From Streptomyces lunaelactis (GTDB lineage Bacteria; Actinomycetota; Actinomycetes; Streptomycetales; Streptomycetaceae): a stretch of DNA of 64,000 bases. Each line of letters starts with the position of its first letter. The first letter of the stretch is position 1. Below, piece by piece: positions 52,319-61,745 of this stretch. A model generated the notes under the pieces. That model did no database searches, was not told where the DNA came from, and worked only from the letters and a program-made list of their open reading frames with translations. The position numbers and the translations under genes are program-made. The stretch lies in assembly GCF_003054555.1 (NCBI RefSeq), contig NZ_CP026304.1:3844001-3908000 (forward strand). The letters are read 5' to 3'.

Positions 52319-53512
52319 GTGCTGCCACGCCTGCTTCCCCGCCTGCTTCCCCGTTCACGACCGCTACGGCTGCCCGCCGCCGCCCTGGTGGCCGTCGCCT
52401 CCCTCGCCGGGCTGATCTCCGCCCCCGCCCAGGCCGCGGCTCCGCCCCCCGGCGGCCACGACCGTGAGCTGCACAGGCTCCTGCAGGAACTGGTCCGTAC
52501 ACCGGGCGGCCCACCCGGAGTCATCGCCCTGCTGCGGCGCGGGCACCACACGGAGGTCTACCGGGCCGGGGTCGCCGAGGTCGGCACCGACCGCGCGCCG
52601 CGGCCGGCCGACCATATGCGGATCGCGAGCACGGCCAAGGCGTACAGCGGGGCCGTCGCGCTGGGGCTGGTCGACCGCGGCCGGCTCGGCCTCGACGACA
52701 CCATCGGCGAGCTGCTACCGGCACTTCCCGCGGCCTGGCACGCCGTGACGCTCCGGCAGCTGCTGCAGCACACCAGCGGTCTGCCGGACTTCACCGCGTC
52801 CCCGGAATTCCTCGAGATCCTGGGCCAGGACCCGCACCACCTCTTCGACTCCCGACGCCTCCTCGACTTCGTCGCCGGTGACCCGCTGCTGTTCAGCCCA
52901 GGCTCGCGGTACCAGTACTCGAACTCCGACAACATCGCCGTGGCCCTGATGGCCGAGGCGGTGACGGGCCGCCCCTACGAGGAGCTGCTGAAGAAGATCG
53001 TCTACCGTCCGCTGGGCCTGCGGAACACCAGCCTTCCGCAGGGCTTCGACATCCCCGAGCCCTATCTGCACGGCTACGACGTCACGCCGCCGAACCCGCC
53101 GGAGGACATCAGCACGGTGCTCAGCGCGTCGGGGGTCTGGGCGTCCGGCGGCATCATCTCGACCCCGGCGGACATGACCTCGTTCATCCGCGGCTACGCG
53201 AGCGGCGAGCTGATCTCCAGACGGACGAGGAAGCAGCAGCTGAAGTGGGTGGACGGCGCCTCCGAGCCGGCCGGCCCCGGAGTCAACGCCGCCGGTCTGG
53301 CGATCTTCCGCTACACGACCCGATGCGGTGTGGTGTACGGCCACACGGGCAACTTCCCCGGCTACACGCAACTGGTGGCGGCGACCCCGGACGGGGAGCG
53401 CTCCCTGACCTTCTCGATCACCACCCAGGTGAACAAGTCCAACAAGCCGGAGCTGGTCGCCGAGCTCAGGAACATCCAGGAGGACTTCGTCTGCGGGCTG
53501 CTGCGGCGCTAG
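52319..53512 (+). CDS. Secreted serine hydrolase (beta-lactamase/D-Ala-D-Ala carboxypeptidase family)
   Basis: This 397-residue exported enzyme has an Arg/Leu-rich signal peptide (about 1-45, ending AQA-AAP). Penicillin-binding motifs are SxxK in IASTAKAYSG, YxN in YQYSNSDN and HTG in YGHTGNFPGY. It resembles class C beta-lactamase-like peptidases and D-aminopeptidases. The GTG at 52319 follows CAGGAGA. It acts outside the cytoplasm, probably on peptidoglycan or D-amino-acid peptides. No beta-lactam cluster is nearby. Confidence 0.9.
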   Translation: MLPRLLPRLLPRSRPLRLPAAALVAVASLAGLISAPAQAAAPPPGGHDRELHRLLQELVRTPGGPPGVIALLRRGHHTEVYRAGVAEVGTDRAPRPADHMRIASTAKAYSGAVALGLVDRGRLGLDDTIGELLPALPAAWHAVTLRQLLQHTSGLPDFTASPEFLEILGQDPHHLFDSRRLLDFVAGDPLLFSPGSRYQYSNSDNIAVALMAEAVTGRPYEELLKKIVYRPLGLRNTSLPQGFDIPEPYLHGYDVTPPNPPEDISTVLSASGVWASGGIISTPADMTSFIRGYASGELISRRTRKQQLKWVDGASEPAGPGVNAAGLAIFRYTTRCGVVYGHTGNFPGYTQLVAATPDGERSLTFSITTQVNKSNKPELVAELRNIQEDFVCGLLRR

Positions 53513-53720
53513 TGCTCTGACCGGTCAGGTTCGCCGGGTTGGAGAACAGGTGGTGCGTCACGCCGCTCGGGCTGGGCACGACCTCGAGGTGGAACCGGTC
53601 AAGCAGCCGCGGCTGAGAGGCCCGCCGGCTGGGCCGTCGCCAGCGCCCGGCCCACCGGATCCGGGACACCTCCCGCCCCGGGCCTGGAACCCTGCGCAGA
53701 GGCGGCGTGTGGGGGCGGGG
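53513..53720. other. Spacer with a possible minus-strand gene remnant
   Basis: About 200 bp between the serine hydrolase and the HTH/GH-like gene. The minus strand reads FHLEVVPSPSGVTHHLFSN and a few further residues in a coding-like frame, but there is no credible full gene. It may be the tail of a lost gene. I cannot name its family. Confidence 0.3.
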
Positions 53721-55424
53721 TCACGAGGTACTGCTCTGCGGGCGCTGTTTGAGAAGGATCGGCTGCTCGGTGATCTGGACGATGTCACCGGGCTGCACGG
53801 GTGTCATCGTGCCGTCGAGCCGGTGCACGAACTCAAGGCCCGGTTCAGCCGTGGTCACGGCGGTGCCGGAATCGGTCCAGCGGATGGTGGCCTCGTAACT
53901 GCGTTGGGGCTCCGTGACGGTGAACTTGCATTCCCATACGTTGCCAGAGAGGTTGACGGCCAGGCCGTGGCCGCAGGAGCGGATGCGGGCGTGGGCGAGC
54001 CATCGTTCCAGCTGCTCGACCGCCAGCGCCGCCTGTGTCGGGGCGCCGCCTTCGGCTTGCAGCACGATGGGGATCTTGGTGCCGCCCCAGTTGTAGAAGT
54101 ACATGCGTTCGAGATTGACCTTCCGTGCGTACAGCCCCACGAGGTAGAAGCGCACCGCGTAGTCGGCGGCGCGGCGGCGGTCCAGAGGGGCCTGGAGGGG
54201 GATCTCGTACATGGTTCCGGTGCTCCACAACGGCGGATGGACCCCGGCGTGGTGCAGTACGCGGTCGACGGTGCGCGTGAGCGCGAGCATGGTCTCCGGA
54301 GGATCGGAGGCAGTGCGCTGGTAGAGCTTGATGCCTGCGACATCGCAGTAGCGGTATCCGCCGAGTTCCGCGAAGCGCTGAAGGACGTGGAGAGCGTCCG
54401 GCTCCCACAGGCGACCCATGCCGGGACACACGACGGTGGCCTTCGGGTCGGCGGCCCGGATGGTCCGGCTGGCTCTGCGGGTCATCTCGACCAGCGTCTC
54501 CACGCTGCCGTTGTAGAACCGGGGATCGTTTGCCAGCACCCACAACTCGTACGCCTCGATACGACCCCGATAGCGGTGGACGAGGGCACGCACGAAGGTG
54601 TCCCAGTCGGCGAGGCGGTCGGGCGGAGCGGCACGGGAGCCGTCGGCATACGGGCCGACCGGGCCGTTCGGACTGGCCCACTGCGGTGTGCCGCCCATGA
54701 CGAACAACGCGGGCAGGCCGGCCCGTTCAGCCCCGCCGACCAGCCGGTCGAGCACCGACCAGTCGAACTCGTCGCGCTGGGGCTCGATGTCCGCCCAGCG
54801 GGTGCCGCTGTCCCAGAAGCGCACAGCACCGGTCCGGAACGACGGCATCGTGCCTGTGGTGCTGTTGATGGTGACGCCGAAGAGGGTGGACGGTATCCGG
54901 GCCGGGGAACTGACCCAGGCGGGGCCGGATATCCACTGGTCCGGCTGCCGTGCCGAAGTCCGGCGGAGGCCTGGGCCGCTGCTCGCCGCGGTCACGGCCA
55001 CCAGGAGGGTCACCACCGAGGCAACGACAATGAACGAAAGCGAGCGTCTTCGCGGACCGCCGTCGGGTCCGGCCGGGGCGGATGGCGACAGGTCCTGGGG
55101 TGGGTCGGCAGCCGGGGAGCCGGCGCCGACAGCGGTGCGGATGCCGGACCGCTCGGGTTCCTCACGGATTTCATCCGGCACGTCGGATGCGGCCATCCAC
55201 AGCCGGTGCAGCGCCGCCATATCGGCCCTGTCGGCATTGCACGCTTTCGCGATGCGCTCGATCGTGGCGAAATCCGGCGGGACGATCTGCCCGGTGCAAT
55301 ACCGATACACGGTGGACTTGCTCGCGCAGACGCGCTGGCCGATCCGCTGGTAGCTGTGCCCGCTGCGCTGCTTGAGGTCTTCGAGGAGGGCCCCGAGCTG
55401 CTTTTGATGCGATGCCTCAGCCAT
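53721..55424 (-). CDS. HTH-transmembrane-glycosidase-like membrane sensor
   Basis: This is a 567-residue protein. Residues 1-75 are a cytosolic XRE-like HTH (HSYQRIGQRVCASKSTVYRY). A disordered linker leads to one transmembrane helix (129-148). Residues about 165-520 are an outside TIM-barrel-like domain of the GH39/GH5 superfamily (VRFWDSGTRWADIEPQRDEF; YFYNWGGTKIPIVLQ). The usual acid/base site WNEPN reads ELWVLANDP (293-301), and the nucleophile site reads PLWSTGTMY (398-406) with Gly for Glu, so both catalytic glutamates seem absent. This suggests a sugar-sensing one-component membrane regulator. The start at 55424 has a GGGGGAG site. Confidence 0.8.
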   Translation of the reverse strand: MAEASHQKQLGALLEDLKQRSGHSYQRIGQRVCASKSTVYRYCTGQIVPPDFATIERIAKACNADRADMAALHRLWMAASDVPDEIREEPERSGIRTAVGAGSPAADPPQDLSPSAPAGPDGGPRRRSLSFIVVASVVTLLVAVTAASSGPGLRRTSARQPDQWISGPAWVSSPARIPSTLFGVTINSTTGTMPSFRTGAVRFWDSGTRWADIEPQRDEFDWSVLDRLVGGAERAGLPALFVMGGTPQWASPNGPVGPYADGSRAAPPDRLADWDTFVRALVHRYRGRIEAYELWVLANDPRFYNGSVETLVEMTRRASRTIRAADPKATVVCPGMGRLWEPDALHVLQRFAELGGYRYCDVAGIKLYQRTASDPPETMLALTRTVDRVLHHAGVHPPLWSTGTMYEIPLQAPLDRRRAADYAVRFYLVGLYARKVNLERMYFYNWGGTKIPIVLQAEGGAPTQAALAVEQLERWLAHARIRSCGHGLAVNLSGNVWECKFTVTEPQRSYEATIRWTDSGTAVTTAEPGLEFVHRLDGTMTPVQPGDIVQITEQPILLKQRPQSSTS

Positions 55425-55930
55425 GCGCTCCCCCGGGTCTCCTGCCACTCCGACCAGGTCCGATCAGCGTTGTCCCCCGGGCGGCCTCGCGCATAGTACC
55501 CACCGTCGGCAAACGCCAGTAGTCACAACGGAACCCCCGTCCTTCAGCGGCCCAGAGCCGCACATCGAGCCCCTTCGCTTGGCCAAGGCGTTCCAGCGTC
55601 CCGGGTTCTCCCAGCTCAGAGCGCGGACGGCGTTCCAGGCGTGCCAACTTCCCGTGCCGTTCTGGTCCTTCGGCACCCGGTGGTTGAAGATCTACTCGCC
55701 GGGCGAACCGGTGACGGGGAGAAGCTCCAAGACATGCTGGTAGCCCTGCCGGCTCGAGGGCGAGGTTCGACCAGTCGCCTGCGCTGCTCACACCGTCGTC
55801 CTGGCCGATTCATGGCCAACGCGCTGAAAGGGGCCAGGACACCACTGGCTCTTCGTCTGCCGGCACAGGAACAAGGAGAGCGCATGGAAACCAGGCAAGA
55901 GGTCCGAACGCACGAGCGACTGGGGGGAAG
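55425..55930. other. Intergenic region with a possible HTH gene remnant
   Basis: A 506-bp region without a clear intact gene. On the plus strand near 55555-55745, fragments such as LPVPFWSFGTRWLKIY, with VVEDLLAG in another frame, recall small excisionase/HTH_17-type proteins, so a frameshifted remnant is possible. A GGGGGAAG site at 55922-55929 may help the next gene. Divergent promoters must lie here, but I could not pick them. Confidence 0.35.
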
Positions 55931-56437
55931 ATGCGACTGAAACGCGGGCGTGTCCTGTCGGCGACATTTGCGATGCTGATGACACTGCCGTTGACCATGC
56001 TGACCACAGCGACGTCAGCACATGCAGCCGAGAAGTGCGTGGCTGCACCAACCGAATGGGCTTGGTACGCCGCGGTCGGAGCGCCGTACTACCCGGTAAC
56101 TCTGCGGGATATCAAGACGCATCTCTACACGGGGAAGCAATCGGCAGGCGCCTACGCAAGGGCATATGTTCCGAACGGTTCATACGTCTCAATCGACCGT
56201 TCGATCAACGCGTTCTCCCCGACCGCTGCGGAGAACACCAATGGGCACGGCTGGCGTACCAACGCGCAGGTGACGGGGAACGGGGGCTACGACTACTGCC
56301 AGGCGTACCATTCCGGCGCCACAGGCTGGACCTCCACGCCTGTCGTACAGGGGCGTTATCACGCGGTGCGGCCGTGCCTGCGGGTCTCCGGTGTCCTGCA
56401 GTGCGCCTCCATGTGGTACGTCGACTTCGACGGCTGA
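55931..56437 (+). CDS. Small secreted protein
   Basis: This 168-residue preprotein has a signal peptide ending SAHA-AEK near residue 33. The mature part has four cysteines (EKCVAA, YDYCQAY, RPCLRV, LQCASM), probably two disulfides, and is rich in Tyr/Trp/Ser. No catalytic motif or known domain is recognised. Base composition is slightly less GC-rich than core genes. Its neighbour is the HTH/glycosidase-like sensor on the other strand, so regulation by it is conceivable but unproven. Confidence 0.75.
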   Translation: MRLKRGRVLSATFAMLMTLPLTMLTTATSAHAAEKCVAAPTEWAWYAAVGAPYYPVTLRDIKTHLYTGKQSAGAYARAYVPNGSYVSIDRSINAFSPTAAENTNGHGWRTNAQVTGNGGYDYCQAYHSGATGWTSTPVVQGRYHAVRPCLRVSGVLQCASMWYVDFDG

Positions 56438-56548
56438 CCGCCGAACCAGCGGGTGGCGTCGGCCCAGGGCCCGGCGTGGATCGGGTAGGGCGGCCCGGTG
56501 GGCCAGGAGTCCATGGGGTCGACAGGCGAGGGCGATGCGGCACCGGCT
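56438..56548 (-). other. Possible gene remnant on the minus strand
   Basis: A minus-strand frame reads DSWPTGPPYPIHAGPWADAT and continues RWFGGQ into the end of the secreted-protein gene. It looks coding-like but has no start or plausible length, so it may be a degraded 3' end or chance. The rest of the spacer to 56648 shows nothing clear. Confidence 0.25.
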
Positions 56549-56648
56549 AGTTGGCCCAGCCCGGTGGGGATAAGCGGTGATGAGCGGGCAGGCGCGGTCT
56601 TCCGTCGTGGTGATCAGGGAATCGACACGTCGTGATCATCAGAGGCCG

Positions 56649-56678
56649 TGCCTGCCTCATCCCGTCCAGAGGCAGGCA
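56649..56678. terminator. Hairpin between the secreted-protein gene and the ABC exporter genes
   Basis: Perfect 10-bp arms TGCCTGCCTC and GAGGCAGGCA enclose 10 bases. It lies between converging transcription units, so a shared terminator is likely, though without a T-run. Confidence 0.65.
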
Positions 56679-56727
56679 ACCGCGAAGCATCGCCAGTGTG
56701 ATGCGCCGGGTGCCGGCGCGCGCCCTC

Positions 56728-57555
56728 CTAGCGGCTCAGCCGCTGGAAGCGCCGTACCGCCAGCGGCAGGAACACCGCCGTCATCACCAGCGGCCACACC
56801 ACCGCCATCAGCAGCGCGTGCTCCTGGATCCAGCTGCCGTCGCCCGCCACCGGGTTGCCGAAGAGCTCGCGGGTGGCCGCGGCCGTCGATGAGATCGGGT
56901 TCCAGGCGGCCACCGTGCCAAGCCAGTCCGGCATCGACGACGGCGGCACGAAGATGCTGGAGATCATGGTGAACGGGAACACCACGGCGTACAGACCGCC
57001 CGCCGCCTCCGGGCTCGGGACCAGCAGGCCGAGCCAGACGCCGACCCAGATCAGGCAGAACCGCAGGAGCAGCAGCAGCCCGAAGCCGGCGAGCGTCCCC
57101 AGTACGCCGCCGTCCGAGCGCCAGCCCATCGCGAAGGCCGTGGCCGCCAGGATGGACAGCTCCGCGCAGGCCACGATCAGATCATTGACCCCGCGTCCGG
57201 CGACCACCGCGGACGGCGCCATCGGCATGGAGCGGAAGCGGTCGATGACGCCCTTCGTGGCGTCGTTGACCACGGTGGTCGCGGTGTTCATGAAGCCGAA
57301 GGCCATCGTCATCACGAACATGCCCGGCATCAGGAAGTCGCGGTAGTCGCCGTCGCCCGGCTGCTTCATCGCGCCGCCGAAGACATAGCCGTACAGCAGC
57401 ACCGACAGGATCGGGAAGCCCAACTGCCAGGCGATGTAAACCGGTTGGCGCTGGTAGTGGGTGAGGCCACGGCGGACCACGTTCCAGCAGTCCACCACCG
57501 TCCAGTAGATCCGGCGCTCCGGAGCGCCCGCCGGCTTCAGTTCGACCGCGCTCAT
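56728..57555 (-). CDS. ABC-2 type multidrug exporter permease (DrrB-like)
   Basis: This is a 275-residue membrane protein with about six helices ([60 protein letters not shown]). A DrrB-type loop [20 protein letters not shown] is present. It overlaps the upstream ATPase gene (ATGA), so the two form one exporter of the daunorubicin-resistance type. Control is probably by the divergent TetR gene through the operator at 58549-58588. The exported compound is unknown. Confidence 0.92.
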   Translation of the reverse strand: MSAVELKPAGAPERRIYWTVVDCWNVVRRGLTHYQRQPVYIAWQLGFPILSVLLYGYVFGGAMKQPGDGDYRDFLMPGMFVMTMAFGFMNTATTVVNDATKGVIDRFRSMPMAPSAVVAGRGVNDLIVACAELSILAATAFAMGWRSDGGVLGTLAGFGLLLLLRFCLIWVGVWLGLLVPSPEAAGGLYAVVFPFTMISSIFVPPSSMPDWLGTVAAWNPISSTAAATRELFGNPVAGDGSWIQEHALLMAVVWPLVMTAVFLPLAVRRFQRLSR

Positions 57556-58517
57556 GCCGCCTTCTCCTCGGTCGTCTCCGTACGGTGGCCGGTCAGGCGC
57601 AGGAACACGTCGTCCAGGCTCGGCCTGCGCAGCCCGATGTCCTCGACCCCGATCCCCTCGTCCTGCAGAGTCCGCGCCACCTCCGTCAGTGCGGCGACCC
57701 GGTCCGTCACCACCGCGTGCACCCGGCGTTCCGACTCCACCGTCTCCGGTTCGCCCTTCGCGACCCGCGCGACCGTCTTGACCGCCACCGCCAGGTCCGA
57801 CGTCTCGCCGACCACGACCTCGATCCGGTCGCCGCCCACTCTGTTCTTCAGCCCGTCCGGGGTGTCGTCGGCGATGGCGCGCCCCCGGTCGATGACGGTG
57901 ATGTGCGAGGCGAGCTTGTCCGCCTCGTCCAGGTACTGCGTCGTCAGCAGTACGGTCGTGCCGCCCGCCACCAACGCCCGTACGGCGTCCCACACTTCGC
58001 CACGCCCGCGCGGGTCGAGACCGGTCGTCGGTTCGTCCAGGAACAGCACGTCCGGCGCGAGGATCATCGACGCCGCGAGGTCCAGGCGCCGTCGCATGCC
58101 GCCGCTGTACTCGGCCACGCCCTTGTTCCCCGCGTCCACCAGGTCGAACTGCTCCAGCAGTTCACCGGCCCGCAGCGCTGCTCGCTTCCCGCCGAGATGG
58201 AAGAGCCGGCCGAACATCTCGAGGTTCTGACGTCCCGTCAAGATCTCGTCCACCGCGGCGTACTGGCCGGTGAGCCCGATCCTGCCGCGTACGCGACGCG
58301 GGTCGCGCGCCACATCGATGCCGGCCACCTCCGCCCGCCCGCCGTCGAACCGCAGCAGCGTCGCGAGCACCCGCACCGCGGTGGTCTTCCCCGCACCGTT
58401 CGGCCCGAGCAGGCCGTGGACGGTGCCCTTGCGCACGGCGAGGTCGAAGCGGTCGAGGGCGCGCTTCTCCCCGTACCTCTTCTGGATCGCCTCAGCCAGT
58501 ACCGCGTGATCACTCAC
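57552..58517 (-). CDS. ABC exporter ATP-binding protein (DrrA-like)
   Basis: This 321-residue ATPase has Walker [11 protein letters not shown], signature [17 protein letters not shown], Walker [16 protein letters not shown] and the H-loop region [13 protein letters not shown]-terminal DrrA-type extension follows. It pairs with the permease encoded immediately downstream. The start at 58517 is 34 bp from the inverted-repeat operator. Confidence 0.94.
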   Translation of the reverse strand: MSDHAVLAEAIQKRYGEKRALDRFDLAVRKGTVHGLLGPNGAGKTTAVRVLATLLRFDGGRAEVAGIDVARDPRRVRGRIGLTGQYAAVDEILTGRQNLEMFGRLFHLGGKRAALRAGELLEQFDLVDAGNKGVAEYSGGMRRRLDLAASMILAPDVLFLDEPTTGLDPRGRGEVWDAVRALVAGGTTVLLTTQYLDEADKLASHITVIDRGRAIADDTPDGLKNRVGGDRIEVVVGETSDLAVAVKTVARVAKGEPETVESERRVHAVVTDRVAALTEVARTLQDEGIGVEDIGLRRPSLDDVFLRLTGHRTETTEEKAA

Positions 58518-58548
58518 TGCCCCTCCAGGTATCCGCGTACGACGCTAT

Positions 58549-58588
58549 CTGGGTACGGTGTACTCATTGGAGAGTACACCGTACCCAG
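58549..58588. promoter_or_regulatory. TetR operator between exporter and TetR genes
   Basis: A perfect inverted repeat with 17-bp arms, CTGGGTACGGTGTACTC and GAGTACACCGTACCCAG, separated by ATTGGA. It sits 31 bp from the exporter ATPase start and 28 bp from the TetR start, so binding would repress both. Confidence 0.85.
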
Positions 58589-58616
58589 TTTCTGTCCAGC
58601 AGCTTAGGCTGACGCC

Positions 58617-59375
58617 ATGACGACGACCGAAACGAGCGGCAGCGGCGACGTCTCCCGCAGTCTGGAACTTCTCTGGGGCACGGGCGACCGCCCGTCCCGC
58701 GGGCCCAAGCCGGGCCTCACCCTCGACCGGATCGTGACGGCCGCCGTCGAGGTCGCGGACGCCGAGGGCCTGGCCGCCGTCTCGATGCGCCGCATCTCCA
58801 CCGACCTCGGCACCGGCACGATGTCCCTGTACCGGTACGTCCCCGGCAAGGCCGAACTCCTCGACCTGATGCTGGACCGTGTCCAGGGCGCGCCGCTCGA
58901 CGCCGAGAAGCCGGCGCCCGGCGGGGACTGGCGAGCGGCCGTGGAGTCCCTGGCCCGCGGGCATCTCGACCTCTACCGCGCCCACCCCTGGCTGCTCAAG
59001 GTCAACCAGGCCCGCACGGTGCTCGGCCCCAGCGCCCTGCGCGGCCTCGAACTGGCACTCTCCGGTCTGCAGGGCATGGGACTCAGCGACCCCGAGCTGA
59101 TCTCGGTGATCATCAGCGTGCAGAGCTTCGTGTCCGGCATCGCCCGGATGGAGATCCAGGCCGTCGAGGCGGTCCAGGAGACCGGACTGAGCGACGAGGA
59201 GTTCTGGGGAGGCCAGCAGCCGTTCCTGGAGAAGGCCATGGAGAGCGGGGAGTATCCGCTGATGGCCGCACTGTCCGAGGACACGTTCGGCGCCGGCTTC
59301 GACCACTTCGGGTTCGGGCTGCGCCGGCTGATCGACGGCCTCGATGTGCTCGTACAGCAGCGCACGGCCGGGTGA
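58617..59375 (+). CDS. TetR-family regulator of the DrrAB-type exporter
   Basis: This is a 252-residue repressor with the HTH at about 40-85 (DRIVTAAVEVADAEGLAAVS, then MRRISTDLGTGTMSLYRYVP). The C-terminal ligand-binding domain is of the TetR_C/TetR-classic type (AAVESLARGHLDLYRAHPWL). It is divergent from the exporter genes, with a shared strong operator. A drug-like ligand is probable. Confidence 0.93.
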   Translation: MTTTETSGSGDVSRSLELLWGTGDRPSRGPKPGLTLDRIVTAAVEVADAEGLAAVSMRRISTDLGTGTMSLYRYVPGKAELLDLMLDRVQGAPLDAEKPAPGGDWRAAVESLARGHLDLYRAHPWLLKVNQARTVLGPSALRGLELALSGLQGMGLSDPELISVIISVQSFVSGIARMEIQAVEAVQETGLSDEEFWGGQQPFLEKAMESGEYPLMAALSEDTFGAGFDHFGFGLRRLIDGLDVLVQQRTAG

Positions 59376-59411
59376 CGCGCCACGCCCCGCCGAGGGCGTC
59401 CGGCCGGGCGG

Positions 59412-60392
59412 TCAGTCGCGCCGCAGCAGGCGCTTCACCCCGAGAACGAGTGCCGTAGCGAAGGCGAGGCCGATCAGCCCGTAGGTGAAGGTGTTCTTGT
59501 CGCTCCCTCCGCCGGCGGCCGAACTCCCCGTCCCGGAAGGCGACTTGCGCTCTCCACCACCGGACACGGAGTCCTTGCCGAGCGCGACCCGCTCGACCTC
59601 GCTCTGCTCCCCCTCCGTGCCGAACATCAGCGCTTTCCCGTCCCGCGTGTACGTCACCGACTCGGCCTGCCCCTGAATCGGCGCGCTCACCCGGTGGTCG
59701 GCCCCGAGCTTGCCGCCCTTCCACTCATACCCGCGCGCGCTGAAGTACGAGCGCAGCACCAGCTCCTTCCCGTCCGGCGAGAAGGCCCCGTCGGTCACCC
59801 ACGGCACCTCGCCTATCCGCCGGAAGACATTGGTCCTGGCGGCGGAGAGCGTGGCGGGGCCCTCGTAGAGCCCGCCGCCGTCCTCGTTCTTCGACGCGAT
59901 GTAGACCCGGCCGGTCGTGGGGTCGACCATCAACGCCTCGGCGTTGCGCGCCCCGTCCGCGTACTTCACCGTGAACTGCGTCGCCCGGACGGTGATGTTC
60001 CCCAGGGCCTTCGGCTCAGGGAACCGGTAGATCCAGACGTGGTCCCAGCTGCCGTTGAGGTTGTCGCCGATGTCCCCGACGTACACGTTCCCGTCCGGCC
60101 CGACGGAGATGGCCTCCATGTCACGGGGCTTGCCGACCCCGCTCAGGGTGACCGTGGCGACAGTCTCGCCGGTCCTGGAATCGACGGCGAAGACACGCGG
60201 CTCGTCCTGGTCGTTGTGCGTCCAGTAGACCCCGGGGTGCGCCCGGCTGGCGGCGAGCCCGCTGGACTCCGTGATGCGCGGGTCCTTGATCGTGAACCCG
60301 GAGTCGGAGTCCTCGGCGGCGGCGGGGACGGCGGTGAGCACCACGGCCGCGACGGCGGCAGCGGCCCCGGTGACGTACGGAAGCGAACGCAT
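59412..60392 (-). CDS. Exported beta-propeller-like protein with C-terminal membrane anchor
   Basis: This is a 326-residue protein. The signal peptide ends AAA-ED near residue 30. A propeller-like body follows (SSGLAASRAHPGVYWTHNDQ, DGNVYVGDIGDNLNGSWDHV, NAEALMVDPTTGRVYIASKN). The C-terminus has a Ser/Gly linker, one transmembrane helix (FTYGLIGLAFATALVLG) and a basic tail (KRLLRRD). It should be anchored with the propeller outside. The start at 60392 gives a normal signal peptide. The function could be a lactonase- or phytase-like esterase; the active site is not evident. Confidence 0.8.
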   Translation of the reverse strand: MRSLPYVTGAAAAVAAVVLTAVPAAAEDSDSGFTIKDPRITESSGLAASRAHPGVYWTHNDQDEPRVFAVDSRTGETVATVTLSGVGKPRDMEAISVGPDGNVYVGDIGDNLNGSWDHVWIYRFPEPKALGNITVRATQFTVKYADGARNAEALMVDPTTGRVYIASKNEDGGGLYEGPATLSAARTNVFRRIGEVPWVTDGAFSPDGKELVLRSYFSARGYEWKGGKLGADHRVSAPIQGQAESVTYTRDGKALMFGTEGEQSEVERVALGKDSVSGGGERKSPSGTGSSAAGGGSDKNTFTYGLIGLAFATALVLGVKRLLRRD

Positions 60393-60466
60393 GCCCCCCA
60401 GCGTGCCACGGCCCGTGCCACGGCCCGTGTCCAGCCTCACATCGCAGGTGTGGGGCTTGATCGGCC

Positions 60467-61165
60467 ATGATGGCGCCCATGCGTTTTATGTTCGTCGGCG
60501 ACTCCATGACCATCGGACGTGCCGGCGACTACACCTGGCGCTACCGGATGTGGCAGCACCTGGGCACATCCTTCGGCGCCCCGTACACGATCGTCGGCCC
60601 GCGGACCGAGCTGTACGACACGGTGGCCAACACCCCGGTCTCGTCGGCGTACGCGGACCCCGCCTTCCCCGCGAGCGCCCGACGGCACCTGGCCGGCTGG
60701 GGCGAGGGCTGGCTGCACATGGCCCCGGTCATCCGGGAGACGGTCGCCGCGGAGAGGGCCGACATCCTGCTGGTCTCGCTCGGCCTGATAGACCTCGGCT
60801 TCTACACGGACAGCACCCAAACCGCCCTGAACGCCCGCCGGTTCATGACCGAGGCCCGCGCCGCCAACCCGCGCGTCCGGATGGTCCTGCTGCCCGTCAT
60901 ACCGAACATCCGGGCCCGGTCGGACGCGCCCTTCGCGGCGGAGTGCGACCGCTTCAACGAACTCCTGGCGAAGTCGGTCGCCGACCTGGACGAGGCATCG
61001 TCGCCCGTGCTGCTGGCGTCCCGCCCGGAGTCGTACGACATCGGCGCGGACACGTACGACGGCACCCACCCCGGCCCGTCCGGGGAGCACAAGCTGGCGG
61101 CGGCGTTCGCGGGGGCGATGCACCAGGCGTGGGGGCTGGGCGGGCGGTACCAGCCGGGGCGCTGA
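60467..61165 (+). CDS. SGNH/GDSL hydrolase
   Basis: This 232-residue cytosolic esterase-like protein has block I MFVGDSMTIG (Ser) and the Asp/His block V YDGTHPGPSGEHKLA. Central strands are RADILLVSLGLIDLGFYTDS and RVRMVLLPVIPN. Two other starts are in frame, at 60470 and at 60479 (MRFMFVGDS, closest to the fold). No signal peptide is visible. Substrate is unknown. It is divergent from the propeller gene over about 75 bp. Confidence 0.85.
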   Translation: MMAPMRFMFVGDSMTIGRAGDYTWRYRMWQHLGTSFGAPYTIVGPRTELYDTVANTPVSSAYADPAFPASARRHLAGWGEGWLHMAPVIRETVAAERADILLVSLGLIDLGFYTDSTQTALNARRFMTEARAANPRVRMVLLPVIPNIRARSDAPFAAECDRFNELLAKSVADLDEASSPVLLASRPESYDIGADTYDGTHPGPSGEHKLAAAFAGAMHQAWGLGGRYQPGR

Positions 61166-61290
61166 CCGGACCGACCGCACCGCACCGCACGGCACCGGAC
61201 GCACAATTCCCTGCGGCCCCTCGTGCGGATGCGCACCGCGCGGAGGAGGATGACTGTGAAGAGGCCGTCCCCAGGACGCGGGAGTAAGCC

Positions 61291-61731
61291 ATGGCCAAGA
61301 CCGAGCAACTCACAGCAGGCGACATCATGACCGCGGGCGTACAGTGCGTCGGCGCACACCAGTCGTTGCGCGATGCGGCGGTGATGATGCGCGACATGAA
61401 CGTCGGCTGCATGCCCATCTGCGGCGACAACAACCGGCTCACCGGCCTGATCACCGACCGCGACATCGTCGTCCTGTGCTGCGCCGAGGGCGTCGACCCG
61501 GCGACGGTCCAGGCGGGCTCGCTCGCCGGCGGGCTCCACTGGATCGACGCGAACGCGGGTGCCGACGAGGCCCTGGCGACGATGGAGGAGCACCAGATCA
61601 AGCGGCTGCCGGTGATCGACGTGAAGGGCGGCCACCAACTCGTCGGCATGATCACGGAGGCCAACCTCGCGAGGAACCTCACGGACGCGCAGATCGCGGA
61701 GTTCGCGACCCGGGTGTACGCGGACGCCTGA
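61291..61731 (+). CDS. CBS-domain pair protein
   Basis: This is a 146-residue protein made of two CBS motifs (residues 10-65: DIMTAGVQCVGAHQSLRDAA; about 75-135: ALATMEEHQIKRLPVIDVKG). Such stand-alone pairs bind adenine nucleotides and are common in Streptomyces. The typical acidic loop TDRDIVV is present. Role unknown. A hairpin follows. Confidence 0.9.
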   Translation: MAKTEQLTAGDIMTAGVQCVGAHQSLRDAAVMMRDMNVGCMPICGDNNRLTGLITDRDIVVLCCAEGVDPATVQAGSLAGGLHWIDANAGADEALATMEEHQIKRLPVIDVKGGHQLVGMITEANLARNLTDAQIAEFATRVYADA

Positions 61732-61745
61732 CGGGACGACGTGGT

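Noticed and set aside
53721..55424. Annotation as an active xylosidase or cellulase
   Set aside because: The expected acid/base and nucleophile glutamates are not seen, and an HTH plus a membrane helix precede the domain.
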